The notes beneath the pieces were generated by a model. It was not told the origin of the DNA. It saw nothing but the letters and a program-made list of their open reading frames with translations, and made no database searches. Shown piece after piece: positions 49,738 to 57,110 of a stretch of DNA of 64,000 nucleotides. A program made the translations under genes and the position numbers. The stretch spans positions 17,510 to 81,509 of the forward strand of contig NZ_QGTQ01000029.1 in the NCBI RefSeq assembly GCF_003182255.1, given 5' to 3'. Each line of letters begins with the position of its first letter. Position 1 is the first letter of the stretch. The DNA comes from Paenibacillus cellulosilyticus. GTDB taxonomy: Bacteria; Bacillota; Bacilli; Paenibacillales; Paenibacillaceae.

Positions 49738-50848
49738 CAAAAGAACAGGTGGCCTTGTTGACATCATCGCCGGTCAGACGGCAATCTCAACGGTTGGGAA
49801 GAAAGGGCGGGACTTGACGTATCGGGGATATTCCATTCATGAACTGGCCCGACTGTGCTCCTTCGAGGAGACGTCGTTCTTATTGCTGTACGGCAAGCTG
49901 CCGAATGAGGAAGAGCTGTCGGACTACCGCAGCAGGCTAATCGAGCGTCGCAGGCTGCCCGCAGCCTTATACACGATTCTGGAGCAGCTGCCAGCGGACT
50001 CGCATCCGATGGATGTATTGCGAACAGGGGTGTCGGCGCTTGCTTCCTTCGAGCCGGAGGGCTATGAACGAGGTGCGACAGCAGTCGCTGAGCGGCTCCT
50101 TGCATGCAGCTCCTCGATTCTGCTCTATTGGCTTCATTATCATCGAAGCGGCATTCGGATTGATACACGGACGGAAGACGGGATCGCAGAGCATTTTCTT
50201 ATGCTACTGCATGGCCGGAAGCCCGATCCGATGCACACGAAGGCGCTCGATGTCTCGCTTACGCTGTATGCCGAGCATGAGTTCAATGCGTCGACGTTTG
50301 CGGCACGCGTGACGACATCGACGATGTCCGATTTCTATTCGGCAGTGACGACGGGAATTGGAACGCTGCGCGGCAATTTGCACGGGGGAGCCAACGAAGC
50401 GGCGATGGAGCTTATTGAGGCGTTCTCGAATCCTGAAGAGGCAGAGGCGGGCGTCCAGCAGATGCTGCTCCAGAAGCGCCGCATTATGGGTTTTGGCCAT
50501 CGCGTCTACACCGTATCCGACCCGCGTTCTGATATTATCAAAGCCATTTCGTGTAAGCTTGCCGAGCATGCCGACGATTGGAACTTGTACGATATTTCCG
50601 AGCGAATTGAATTGGTCATGATGCGCAAAAAGAAGCTGTTCCCGAACCTCGACTTCTACAGCGCATCCGCGTATCGCATGCTTGGTATACCGACGAATTT
50701 GTTCACACCGTTGTTCGTCGTTTCCCGTCTAAGCGGCTGGTCGGCGCATATTATCGAGCAGCGAGATGCGAATCGGCTCATTCGGCCGAACGCGGAATAC
50801 ACCGGACCGGATCGTCAAGCTTGGGTACCGCTGCATGAGCGTGGGTGA
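49730..50848 (+). CDS. mmgD: 2-methylcitrate synthase / citrate synthase, MmgD-like
   Basis: A 372-aa type II small citrate synthase. The N-terminus is [34 protein letters not shown]; catalytic residues lie in [14 protein letters not shown] (His), [14 protein letters not shown] (His) and [15 protein letters not shown] (Asp). In this operon it should condense propionyl-CoA (and acetyl-CoA) with oxaloacetate. ATG 49730 overlaps the prpB stop by 8 nt (ATGGCTGA), so translation is coupled. Confidence 0.9.
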   Translation: MADKRTGGLVDIIAGQTAISTVGKKGRDLTYRGYSIHELARLCSFEETSFLLLYGKLPNEEELSDYRSRLIERRRLPAALYTILEQLPADSHPMDVLRTGVSALASFEPEGYERGATAVAERLLACSSSILLYWLHYHRSGIRIDTRTEDGIAEHFLMLLHGRKPDPMHTKALDVSLTLYAEHEFNASTFAARVTTSTMSDFYSAVTTGIGTLRGNLHGGANEAAMELIEAFSNPEEAEAGVQQMLLQKRRIMGFGHRVYTVSDPRSDIIKAISCKLAEHADDWNLYDISERIELVMMRKKKLFPNLDFYSASAYRMLGIPTNLFTPLFVVSRLSGWSAHIIEQRDANRLIRPNAEYTGPDRQAWVPLHERG

Positions 50849-50852
50849 CGCG

Positions 50853-52307
50853 ATGTCGTCCTCTTATATTCGGAGCCGGCAGGAGCCGGACTCGCTTCTC
50901 GTGCAGCTTGCCGATTACGCCAGCGATGCGAGCGATAGCCATCTTAGCGATGAAGCGTTTGAAACCGCTCGATATTGTCTGATGGATACGCTTGGCTGCG
51001 GGCTTCTGGCTCTGAACTATCCCGCTTGTACGAAATTGCTTGGTCCGATCGTTCCGGGTACGATTGTCCCGAATGGAGCACGCGTCCCTGGCACTTCATA
51101 TGTGCTTGATCCTGTGACCGCTGCATTCAACATCGGTTGTATGATCCGTTGGCTTGATTACAATGACACATGGCTAGCTGCGGAATGGGGGCATCCGTCG
51201 GATAATCTCGGCGGCATTCTCGCGGTCGCCGATTACATCAGCCGTGTACGCATGGCGAACGGTCAAACGCCTTACACCGTACGCGATGTGCTCACGGCGA
51301 TGATTCAAGCGCATGAAATTCAAGGCGTGCTTGCGCTGGACAACAGCTTCAACCGGGTTGGTCTTGATCATGTGCTGCTGGTCAAAATCGCTTCAACCGC
51401 CGTTGTCACCCGTCTTCTAGGAGGGACGCGTGACGACATTGTCGCTGCGCTTTCGAATGCTTGGATTGACGGGCATTCTCTGCGGACCTATCGCCATGCG
51501 CCGAATACGGGCTCGCGCAAGTCATGGGCAGCGGGCGACGCCACCAGCCGCGCTGTTCGACTAGCCCTGATGACGCTGCAGGGCGAGATGGGGTATCCAT
51601 CCGCGCTGCGTGCACCTGTGTGGGGATTTCAAGATGTTTTGTATAAAGGCCGTTCCTTATCCTTAAGCCGTGAGCTCGGAAGCTATGTGATGGAGCATGT
51701 TCTGTTCAAAATCTGCTACCCTGCCGAATTCCACGCACAGACCGCAGTGGAAGCGGCGATCGTCCTTCATCCGCAGTTGAAGGATCGTATCCATGAAATC
51801 GACCATATCGAATTGACGACGCATGAGTCTGCGATTCGAATTATTGATAAGAAGGGACCGCTTCATAATCCGGCTGATCGCGATCATTGTTTGCAATATA
51901 TGGTCGCGATAGGATTGCTGCATGGTGATCTGACCGCAGATCATTACGAGGATGAAGCTTCGGGAGATCCACGCATTGATTTCCTCCGCGATCGGATGTC
52001 GGTAATCGAGGAGCCGCGCTATTCCGCTGATTATATGGATGCGAATAAGCGCTCGATTGCGAACGCGGTGCAAGTGTGGTTTACCGACGGCACAGGGACG
52101 GAGCGAATTGAGGTCGAATATCCGCCAGGGCATCGGCGAAGACGTGCGGAAGGAACACCGTTGCTGTGGCGCAAGTTCGAGACGAACCTGCGCAGCCGAT
52201 TGGCGGAGGATAAGGCGAAGCCGATCCTGCAACTGTTCGAAGCGCCCGAGGCACTCGAGGCGATGCCGGTTCCGCAGTTCGTCGACTTATGGGTCAGCAC
52301 AACGTAG
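50853..52307 (+). CDS. mmgE: 2-methylcitrate dehydratase, MmgE/PrpD family
   Basis: 484 aa. MmgE/PrpD signatures: [80 protein letters not shown] and [16 protein letters not shown]. It dehydrates 2-methylcitrate to 2-methyl-cis-aconitate; rehydration is normally done by aconitase encoded elsewhere. ATG 50853, 5 nt after the mmgD stop, was preferred to ATG 50835 inside mmgD, but neither has a strong SD. Last gene of the operon; a terminator follows. Confidence 0.9.
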   Translation: MSSSYIRSRQEPDSLLVQLADYASDASDSHLSDEAFETARYCLMDTLGCGLLALNYPACTKLLGPIVPGTIVPNGARVPGTSYVLDPVTAAFNIGCMIRWLDYNDTWLAAEWGHPSDNLGGILAVADYISRVRMANGQTPYTVRDVLTAMIQAHEIQGVLALDNSFNRVGLDHVLLVKIASTAVVTRLLGGTRDDIVAALSNAWIDGHSLRTYRHAPNTGSRKSWAAGDATSRAVRLALMTLQGEMGYPSALRAPVWGFQDVLYKGRSLSLSRELGSYVMEHVLFKICYPAEFHAQTAVEAAIVLHPQLKDRIHEIDHIELTTHESAIRIIDKKGPLHNPADRDHCLQYMVAIGLLHGDLTADHYEDEASGDPRIDFLRDRMSVIEEPRYSADYMDANKRSIANAVQVWFTDGTGTERIEVEYPPGHRRRRAEGTPLLWRKFETNLRSRLAEDKAKPILQLFEAPEALEAMPVPQFVDLWVSTT

Positions 52308-52321
52308 AAGGTTAGCGAGTG

Positions 52322-52346
52322 AGGCCGCGGAAGCGGCCTTATTTTT
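52322..52346 (+). terminator. Terminator of the mmg-like operon
   Basis: AGGCCGC / GCGGCCT, 7-bp GC-rich stem with a GGAA tetraloop, then TATTTTT. Confidence 0.85.
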
Positions 52347-52442
52347 CGTAGGGGAGGGTGGCACGATCGTCTCAGACAAGCTATCATAGGGAAATACAAA
52401 ACGACTCGTTTACGAGACAAGTCGATAGGGGTGGATGAACTG

Positions 52443-53000
52443 ATGGCGATCAATTATTGTGTGGAGTGCGGCCATCCGATGGAAACGCGTGTCATGGACG
52501 GCGTGGAGCGGCGGGCATGCTCGTCGGAAGCGTGCAATTATGTACACTGGGGCAGCTACAGCATCGGCGTTGGCGCATTGGTGATGCGGGATGACCGCGT
52601 GCTGCTCGTTCGCAGAGCGCAGGAACCGGGCAAGGGGAACTGGACGAATCCAGGCGGTTATATCGAACAGCTGGAGCCGATCGAAGAGACGGTCGTTCGC
52701 GAGGTACGCGAGGAAACGGGTGTCGATGCTCGCGTAATCAGCATTGTGGCGCTGAGAGATCTGCCTCGTGCGGCGGTTCATAACGTATACATTGCATACG
52801 AAATGGAATATGTCGGCGGCGAACCGATCCCGGATGGGGTAGAGGTGGATGCGGCGGGCTTCTTTACATTAGAGGAGCTGAAGTCGATGCAGGTTGCGAC
52901 GTTTACCCAATGGCTGCTCGATGTGGCCGTACGCAATCCGGAAGGTGCGGGACTTCGCAAGGATGAGAATCCGGCGGCGAATGGATATTTCCGAACATAG
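52443..53000 (+). CDS. NUDIX hydrolase with N-terminal zinc ribbon
   Basis: 185 aa. The N-terminal zinc ribbon has YCVECGHPM ... RRACSSEACNYVHW (four Cys, residues 5-37). The Nudix box is GGYIEQLEPIEETVVREVREETGV (G-x5-E-x7-REVREETGV). It hydrolyses a nucleoside diphosphate-X substrate; a zinc ribbon of this kind is found in NudC-like and ADP-ribose hydrolases, but the substrate is open. ATG 52443 is 8 nt after AGGGGTGG. Confidence 0.85.
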   Translation: MAINYCVECGHPMETRVMDGVERRACSSEACNYVHWGSYSIGVGALVMRDDRVLLVRRAQEPGKGNWTNPGGYIEQLEPIEETVVREVREETGVDARVISIVALRDLPRAAVHNVYIAYEMEYVGGEPIPDGVEVDAAGFFTLEELKSMQVATFTQWLLDVAVRNPEGAGLRKDENPAANGYFRT

Positions 53001-53028
53001 TTTTAAGTATGAACTAATGTAATCGAGG

Positions 53029-53060
53029 AGAGGCGTTCCGTGGACTGGGACGTCTCTTTC
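53029..53060 (+). terminator. Terminator of the NUDIX gene
   Basis: AGAGGCGTTCC / GGGACGTCTCT, 11-bp stem with two G-U pairs, 7-nt loop. The T-rich tail is the start of the TTTC repeat. Confidence 0.75.
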
Positions 53061-53080
53061 TTTCTTTCTTTCTTTCTTTC
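53057..53080 (+). repeat. Tetranucleotide microsatellite (TTTC)6
   Basis: Six perfect TTTC units between the NUDIX terminator and the -35 region of the next gene's promoter. Confidence 0.95.
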
Positions 53081-53083
53081 GCG

Positions 53084-53112
53084 TTCATTAGTGGAACCTA
53101 TTATTGTATACT
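53084..53112 (+). promoter_or_regulatory. Promoter of the GNAT-DinB unit
   Basis: TTCATT (53084-53089), 17-bp spacer, TATACT (53107-53112). The microsatellite ends 4 bp upstream of the -35 hexamer. Confidence 0.55.
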
Positions 53113-53144
53113 CGATCTAGATCATATTCGAAGGAAGTGATAGT

Positions 53145-53645
53145 GTGGCAGTTTCATTAGAGCGTATTTCATTGGATGGTCTGGATACGTTAAAGAATCT
53201 GTTCGAGCTTGTTGCTTATGATCTGTCTGAATGGAGCGGGGCGAACATCAACGACAATGGCTTGTACCTCACTAGTCTTGATGTTCGGAGTTTGGTTGAT
53301 GATTCGGATTACGATCTTTTTTTTGTTCGAGTGGATGCAGTGTTAGCTGGGTTCGTTGTCGTTAAGTATTTACGCGAGGAAGATCTCTATTATTTGAATC
53401 ATTTCTTCATTCTGAGGAAGTTTAGGAGACAAGGCGTGGGCAAGGAAGCGGCTATCATGGTTTTTGACTTACATATAGGGAAATGGAGAGTTAGTGAGTT
53501 TGAATGGAACACGCCTGCACAGCACTTCTGGATCAAAGTGATACGGGATTATACCATGGATCAGTTCGTTGAAACGAGACGGAAGGATAATAAAGGACCT
53601 GCACAGGAATTTATGAATGTTCATTTGCAAGTCAATCACTCATAG
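53145..53645 (+). CDS. GNAT-family N-acetyltransferase
   Basis: 166 aa, AT-rich relative to neighbours. GNAT features: FFVRVDAVLAGFVVVKYLREEDLYYLNHFFILRKFRRQGVGKEAAIMVFDLHIGKW (R-R-Q-G-V-G-K acetyl-CoA loop). The acceptor is unknown. The start is GTG 53145 (a GTG at 53143 is out of frame), with GAAGGAAG upstream. The DinB gene starts 16 bp after its stop, so they form one unit. Confidence 0.85.
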   Translation: MAVSLERISLDGLDTLKNLFELVAYDLSEWSGANINDNGLYLTSLDVRSLVDDSDYDLFFVRVDAVLAGFVVVKYLREEDLYYLNHFFILRKFRRQGVGKEAAIMVFDLHIGKWRVSEFEWNTPAQHFWIKVIRDYTMDQFVETRRKDNKGPAQEFMNVHLQVNHS

Positions 53646-53661
53646 ATCGGAAGGGTTGTTC

Positions 53662-54138
53662 ATGACTAGCAGAGCACAACTTATGGATGAATTTGCATAT
53701 CTTCTCACATTCGTTGATTCATTGCGGCAATTGGATGATGCAGGATGGACAGCGCCACTCGCGGCGGGTAAGTGGTCGACACGGGATGTCGTTGCGCACA
53801 TCATGTTATGGGACAAGTATTTTCTAGAGGAAGCGATTGCGCCAATAGCAGCCCATCATCCGCTAACGCTCAAACATTTGGACTTCGACGCGTTCAATCG
53901 TAACGCTGTGGAATATGCGAAGACGAAGGATAAGACTGCGCTCATCGAGCTGACGATTCGTTATCGAGGTGAAATTTTGGAGCGCTTGCGCACCTTATCA
54001 GACGAGGAATGGGTAGAAGTGCACCAAGATGGAGACGGGCATCCGTTCGCCGTCGATCATTATGTACCGGATTTCATTGCGCATGATGGGCATCATATCA
54101 AACAGCTTCAAGCATTCTTACATACCTATTCAGCGTAA
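53662..54138 (+). CDS. DinB/YfiT-like four-helix metal-binding protein
   Basis: 158 aa: MTSRAQLMDEFAYLLTFVDSLRQLDDAGWTAPLAAGKWSTRDVVAHIMLWDKYF ... YVPDFIAHDGHHIKQLQAFL. The three-His metal site is VVAHIMLWD plus HDGHHIKQL. The DinB superfamily includes thiol-dependent transferases; the thiol and substrate are unknown. ATG 53662 follows GGAAGGGT. Confidence 0.85.
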   Translation: MTSRAQLMDEFAYLLTFVDSLRQLDDAGWTAPLAAGKWSTRDVVAHIMLWDKYFLEEAIAPIAAHHPLTLKHLDFDAFNRNAVEYAKTKDKTALIELTIRYRGEILERLRTLSDEEWVEVHQDGDGHPFAVDHYVPDFIAHDGHHIKQLQAFLHTYSA

Positions 54139-54183
54139 AAAAAGGGACAGCCGTGGCGATTTAGCTCACGCTGTCCCTTTTTG
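54138..54183. terminator. Bidirectional terminator
   Basis: AAAAAGGGACAGC-CGTG / CACG-CTGTCCCTTTTT, with A- and T-runs on both sides. It separates the plus-strand DinB gene and the minus-strand lipoprotein gene. Confidence 0.9.
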
Positions 54184-54224
54184 CTCCTACCAACAAGCAT
54201 GAAGCTTGCCTCCGATGATCCCAA

Positions 54225-54695
54225 TTACATTCCAATAATAGCTGTTTTGATCATTTCGTCATATTCTTTCTTCTCGTCTGTGCCCTTGAAATGGATCACG
54301 ATAATATTCTTGTTCGCAAACACGCTAGGGGCTGTTGCAAAATTGGCCCGGGCGAGAAGATCGTTTAACGCCTCATGTCCTTCAATACGAGCTTTGTCGG
54401 ATTCGAACACATAAATGTACACATTCACAAGCGAGGCAACCGAAGAACCGACTTCATCAGCGACATCTCCCATTTTGTATGTATCAATAGCAAACGTCAC
54501 CGCGTCAACGTCATTTAGCTTTGCGAAAGGTGATGTGCCGCCTTTGGGGTGAATTTGCAGCAGCTGCAGCCCCTGCTTTTCCATTGCTTGCGTTACATCT
54601 TCAAGCTTGTACGCAGTGTTCGCTTTCTCTCCGTCCGTGCACCCCGAAATAACGGCGATCATGACAAGGATACCTAGGAGCAATCTCATATTCAT
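54225..54695 (-). CDS. Lipoprotein of unknown function
   Basis: 156 aa. The signal peptide ends in lipobox VISGC (Cys ~19). The mature part is a small alpha/beta domain (YKLEDVTQAMEKQGLQLLQIHPKGG ... NVYIYVFESDKARIEGHEALNDLLARANFATAPSVFANKNIIVIHFKG). It is anchored outside the membrane; no function can be inferred. AAAGGGGAATGTGGA lies upstream of the ATG. Confidence 0.8.
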   Translation of the reverse strand: MNMRLLLGILVMIAVISGCTDGEKANTAYKLEDVTQAMEKQGLQLLQIHPKGGTSPFAKLNDVDAVTFAIDTYKMGDVADEVGSSVASLVNVYIYVFESDKARIEGHEALNDLLARANFATAPSVFANKNIIVIHFKGTDEKKEYDEMIKTAIIGM

Positions 54696-54792
54696 TCCAC
54701 ATTCCCCTTTTTATTGCAGATACCTCGTAGACGTAAAATCACGAAGAATGTTACATTTTTATACCTGTAAATAAAAGGGTATTGAGTAAACG

Positions 54793-55029
54793 CTACATCC
54801 TAACGATAACCGATCCGCTTCCGCTCGCTGCAACTCGGCGCTGCTGTTGTTCGATCGAACGAAGAAGCTCGTTATTTTGTTCCATTAATCGTATCAATTG
54901 ATCCATTGACTTACTAGCTGCTGAAGTAGCAGTGTATCTGCCGTTGCATGACGGGTTAGTGCCTCTGGGGGTGGCGGAAATCCGTTCCATTGGTTGTAAT
55001 CGTACGCGTTTCATGGGCGAAGCGTTCAT
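54793..55029 (-). CDS. Possible small coiled-coil protein (uncertain)
   Basis: Within the 430-bp gap 54696-55128 an open frame of up to 78 codons ends in MDQLIRLMEQNNELLRSIEQQQRRVAASGSGSVIVRM. The amphipathic Gln/Leu helix and VIVRM tail look protein-like and recall small Paenibacillus proteins. However, none of the possible ATGs (55029, 54990, 54906) has a Shine-Dalgarno sequence, and the upstream half looks non-coding. Treat as tentative. Confidence 0.3.
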   Translation of the reverse strand: MNASPMKRVRLQPMERISATPRGTNPSCNGRYTATSAASKSMDQLIRLMEQNNELLRSIEQQQRRVAASGSGSVIVRM

Positions 55030-55128
55030 AGTGAACAGAATATATGGATTGTGGGGGCAAACATTGAGCCAATATCAATCGATGAGCCATATGATAGAGG
55101 ATTAGTATAATTAGAGAGGTGGAACGCA

Positions 55129-56040
55129 TTGAAGGCAATCGTAACAGGCGGAGCGGGATTTATCGGATCACATCTGGCAGCTGCCCTATTGTCTAGCGGT
55201 GCTCGCGTAACGATTATTGATAACCTTAGTACTGGCCGTCAGAGCAATGTACCTGAGGGAGCGGTGCTGCATGCATTAGATGTCGCATCGGATGAGGCGT
55301 ATGATCTCATCGTTCACGAACGGCCGGAGGTCGTCTTTCATCTAGCAGGACAAGCGAATGTGCATAAGTCAATGACTGATCCGGTGTATGATGCGAGAAC
55401 GAATGTACTGGGAACGCTCAACTTATTAACGGCATGCAAGCGAGCTTGTGCAGCCAAGTTTATTTTCTCATCAACTGCTGCGGTTTATGGATCAACCGAT
55501 CGCGATCGTCTGACCGAGAGTGATCCCGTAAGCCCAGTGTCCTTCTACGCGCTGTCCAAATGGTTCTCTGAACAGTACATCCACTTGTTTGCAGAGCTGA
55601 ACCAACTGCCGTATACGATTCTACGGTTCTCAAATGTATATGGTCCTAGACAAATGCCGCAAGGTGAGGGTAACGTCATCCCGCTGTTTATGAACCAGCT
55701 GCGTCGGGGACAGCCGATTATGATACATGGAGATGGCAATCAGACGCGTGACTTCGTCTACGTAGGCGATGTTGTGAAAGCGCTCCTGTCGGCATCGCTG
55801 CTCGGACGAGGCGGCACTTATCACGTCAGCACTGGCCAAAGTATTTCGGTCAACGAGCTGGCTCAGCAATTGATTGCCATTCATGGATCTGATCATCCGA
55901 TTGTTCATACCGCATCTCGAGCAGGGGATACAGAGCACAGCTGCCTCGATAATCACAAGGCGTCGCAGGAGCTGTTATGGCGGCCGATGACTTCTTTTGA
56001 TGATGGGTTACGCGAGGCATATGCGTATTTTATGCGGTAA
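55129..56040 (+). CDS. NAD-dependent nucleotide-sugar epimerase (GalE-like)
   Basis: A 303-aa extended short-chain dehydrogenase: VTGGAGFIGSHLAAAL (NAD loop), FHLAGQANVHKSM, FSSTAAVYG, catalytic YALSK (Y-x-x-x-K), RFSNVYGPRQMP and TRDFVYVGDVVKA. It is probably a UDP-hexose 4-epimerase or related enzyme. The start is TTG 55129 after GAGAGGTGG. A TATAAT -10 lies at 55106-55111. No polysaccharide cluster is adjacent. Confidence 0.85.
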   Translation: MKAIVTGGAGFIGSHLAAALLSSGARVTIIDNLSTGRQSNVPEGAVLHALDVASDEAYDLIVHERPEVVFHLAGQANVHKSMTDPVYDARTNVLGTLNLLTACKRACAAKFIFSSTAAVYGSTDRDRLTESDPVSPVSFYALSKWFSEQYIHLFAELNQLPYTILRFSNVYGPRQMPQGEGNVIPLFMNQLRRGQPIMIHGDGNQTRDFVYVGDVVKALLSASLLGRGGTYHVSTGQSISVNELAQQLIAIHGSDHPIVHTASRAGDTEHSCLDNHKASQELLWRPMTSFDDGLREAYAYFMR

Positions 56041-56175
56041 GAAAGCGGTATTCGAAAATTGTAAAATACTTTTATTGCAACACTTCCTATTTTTCGGTGT
56101 TCTCTGGTAGAATGTGAGAACAAACATTCGATGGAAGAACTTTCCGTCTCGAACCAGAGGGAGTGAAGGGTGTTC

Positions 56176-57102
56176 ATGAGTGAAGCTTTGCAGCTGAAGT
56201 ACCGTACAGCGATGGAGACGTTCGTCGAACGAGTGAGTAAGGACAGTCATATCCTTGCAATCTTCATAGGAGGCAGCTTGTCCTACGATCAGGTGTGGGA
56301 GAAGTCAGACATCGATGTGCATCTCGTCAGCGATGATGAGAAGCGGGCGTACGCACCGTTTCATCTCGTTGAGGATGGCATTGTGTTCAGCGTGAATCTA
56401 TTATCGCGTACGCAGTTTCGGAAGACGCTCGAGCGGGTCGTTCAGGGTAGCGCCCTTCATTCCTTTCTATACAAAAGCAAGCTTGTCTATTGTAAAGACG
56501 AAGCTGTGCGGGATATCTACGAACGGATGAGCAAGGTCGGAGATCGCGACCGCGAAATCCAACTGTTGATGATTGCTTCTATAGCGATCGTCAATTTAGA
56601 AAAAGCAGAGAAATGGATTGCGGTGAAGCATGATCCGACCTATTCATTCGTGTTCATGATGAAGATTGTGGAGCAGCTCGCGCAGATAGAAGTCATTCTG
56701 AATCGCGACATTCCAACTCGCGAGGTCATTCATCAGGCGCTTCGATATAATCCTGGCTTCTTCGACTGGATGTATACGGGGCTGGTTCACGGAACGAAGG
56801 ATGAAGAGTCAATGATGGAAGCGGTTAAGCGAGCGGATGAATATTTGCTGCAGCATAAGGACGAGTTGTTCCGCTTATTGCTCGCGTACTTGAAAGACGA
56901 GCAGGATGTGCGATCGTTCTCCGATCTCATGCAAGATATGAAGCAGAAGCATCACATGGAGGACGGGCTGATCGTACATGCGACGGAATGGCTGGCCGAG
57001 AAGGGCTTTATCGACAAAGCGTCCTCGCCAGTAAAGCTGACGCCCAAGAGTCGAGTTGAAGTGGACGAGCTCGCTTATTTCATGCTGGATGAGAGGATGT
57101 AG
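56176..57102 (+). CDS. Nucleotidyltransferase-domain protein
   Basis: 308 aa. The N-terminal Pol-beta-type nucleotidyltransferase site is IFIGGSLSYDQVWEKSDIDVHLV (GGS then D-x-D). A helical C-terminal domain (~120-308) ends in a winged-helix-like LAEKGFIDKASSPVKLTPKSR. The arrangement resembles aminoglycoside nucleotidyltransferase-like proteins of unknown substrate. ATG 56176 lies after GAAGGGTG. The uvrA-like gene begins 8 bp after the stop, so the two are co-expressed. Confidence 0.8.
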   Translation: MSEALQLKYRTAMETFVERVSKDSHILAIFIGGSLSYDQVWEKSDIDVHLVSDDEKRAYAPFHLVEDGIVFSVNLLSRTQFRKTLERVVQGSALHSFLYKSKLVYCKDEAVRDIYERMSKVGDRDREIQLLMIASIAIVNLEKAEKWIAVKHDPTYSFVFMMKIVEQLAQIEVILNRDIPTREVIHQALRYNPGFFDWMYTGLVHGTKDEESMMEAVKRADEYLLQHKDELFRLLLAYLKDEQDVRSFSDLMQDMKQKHHMEDGLIVHATEWLAEKGFIDKASSPVKLTPKSRVEVDELAYFMLDERM

Positions 57103-57110
57103 ACGATAAG

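Noticed and set aside
53057..53080. TTTC repeat as part of a CRISPR or mobile element
   Set aside because: It is a simple tetranucleotide tract without spacers, terminal repeats or flanking duplication.
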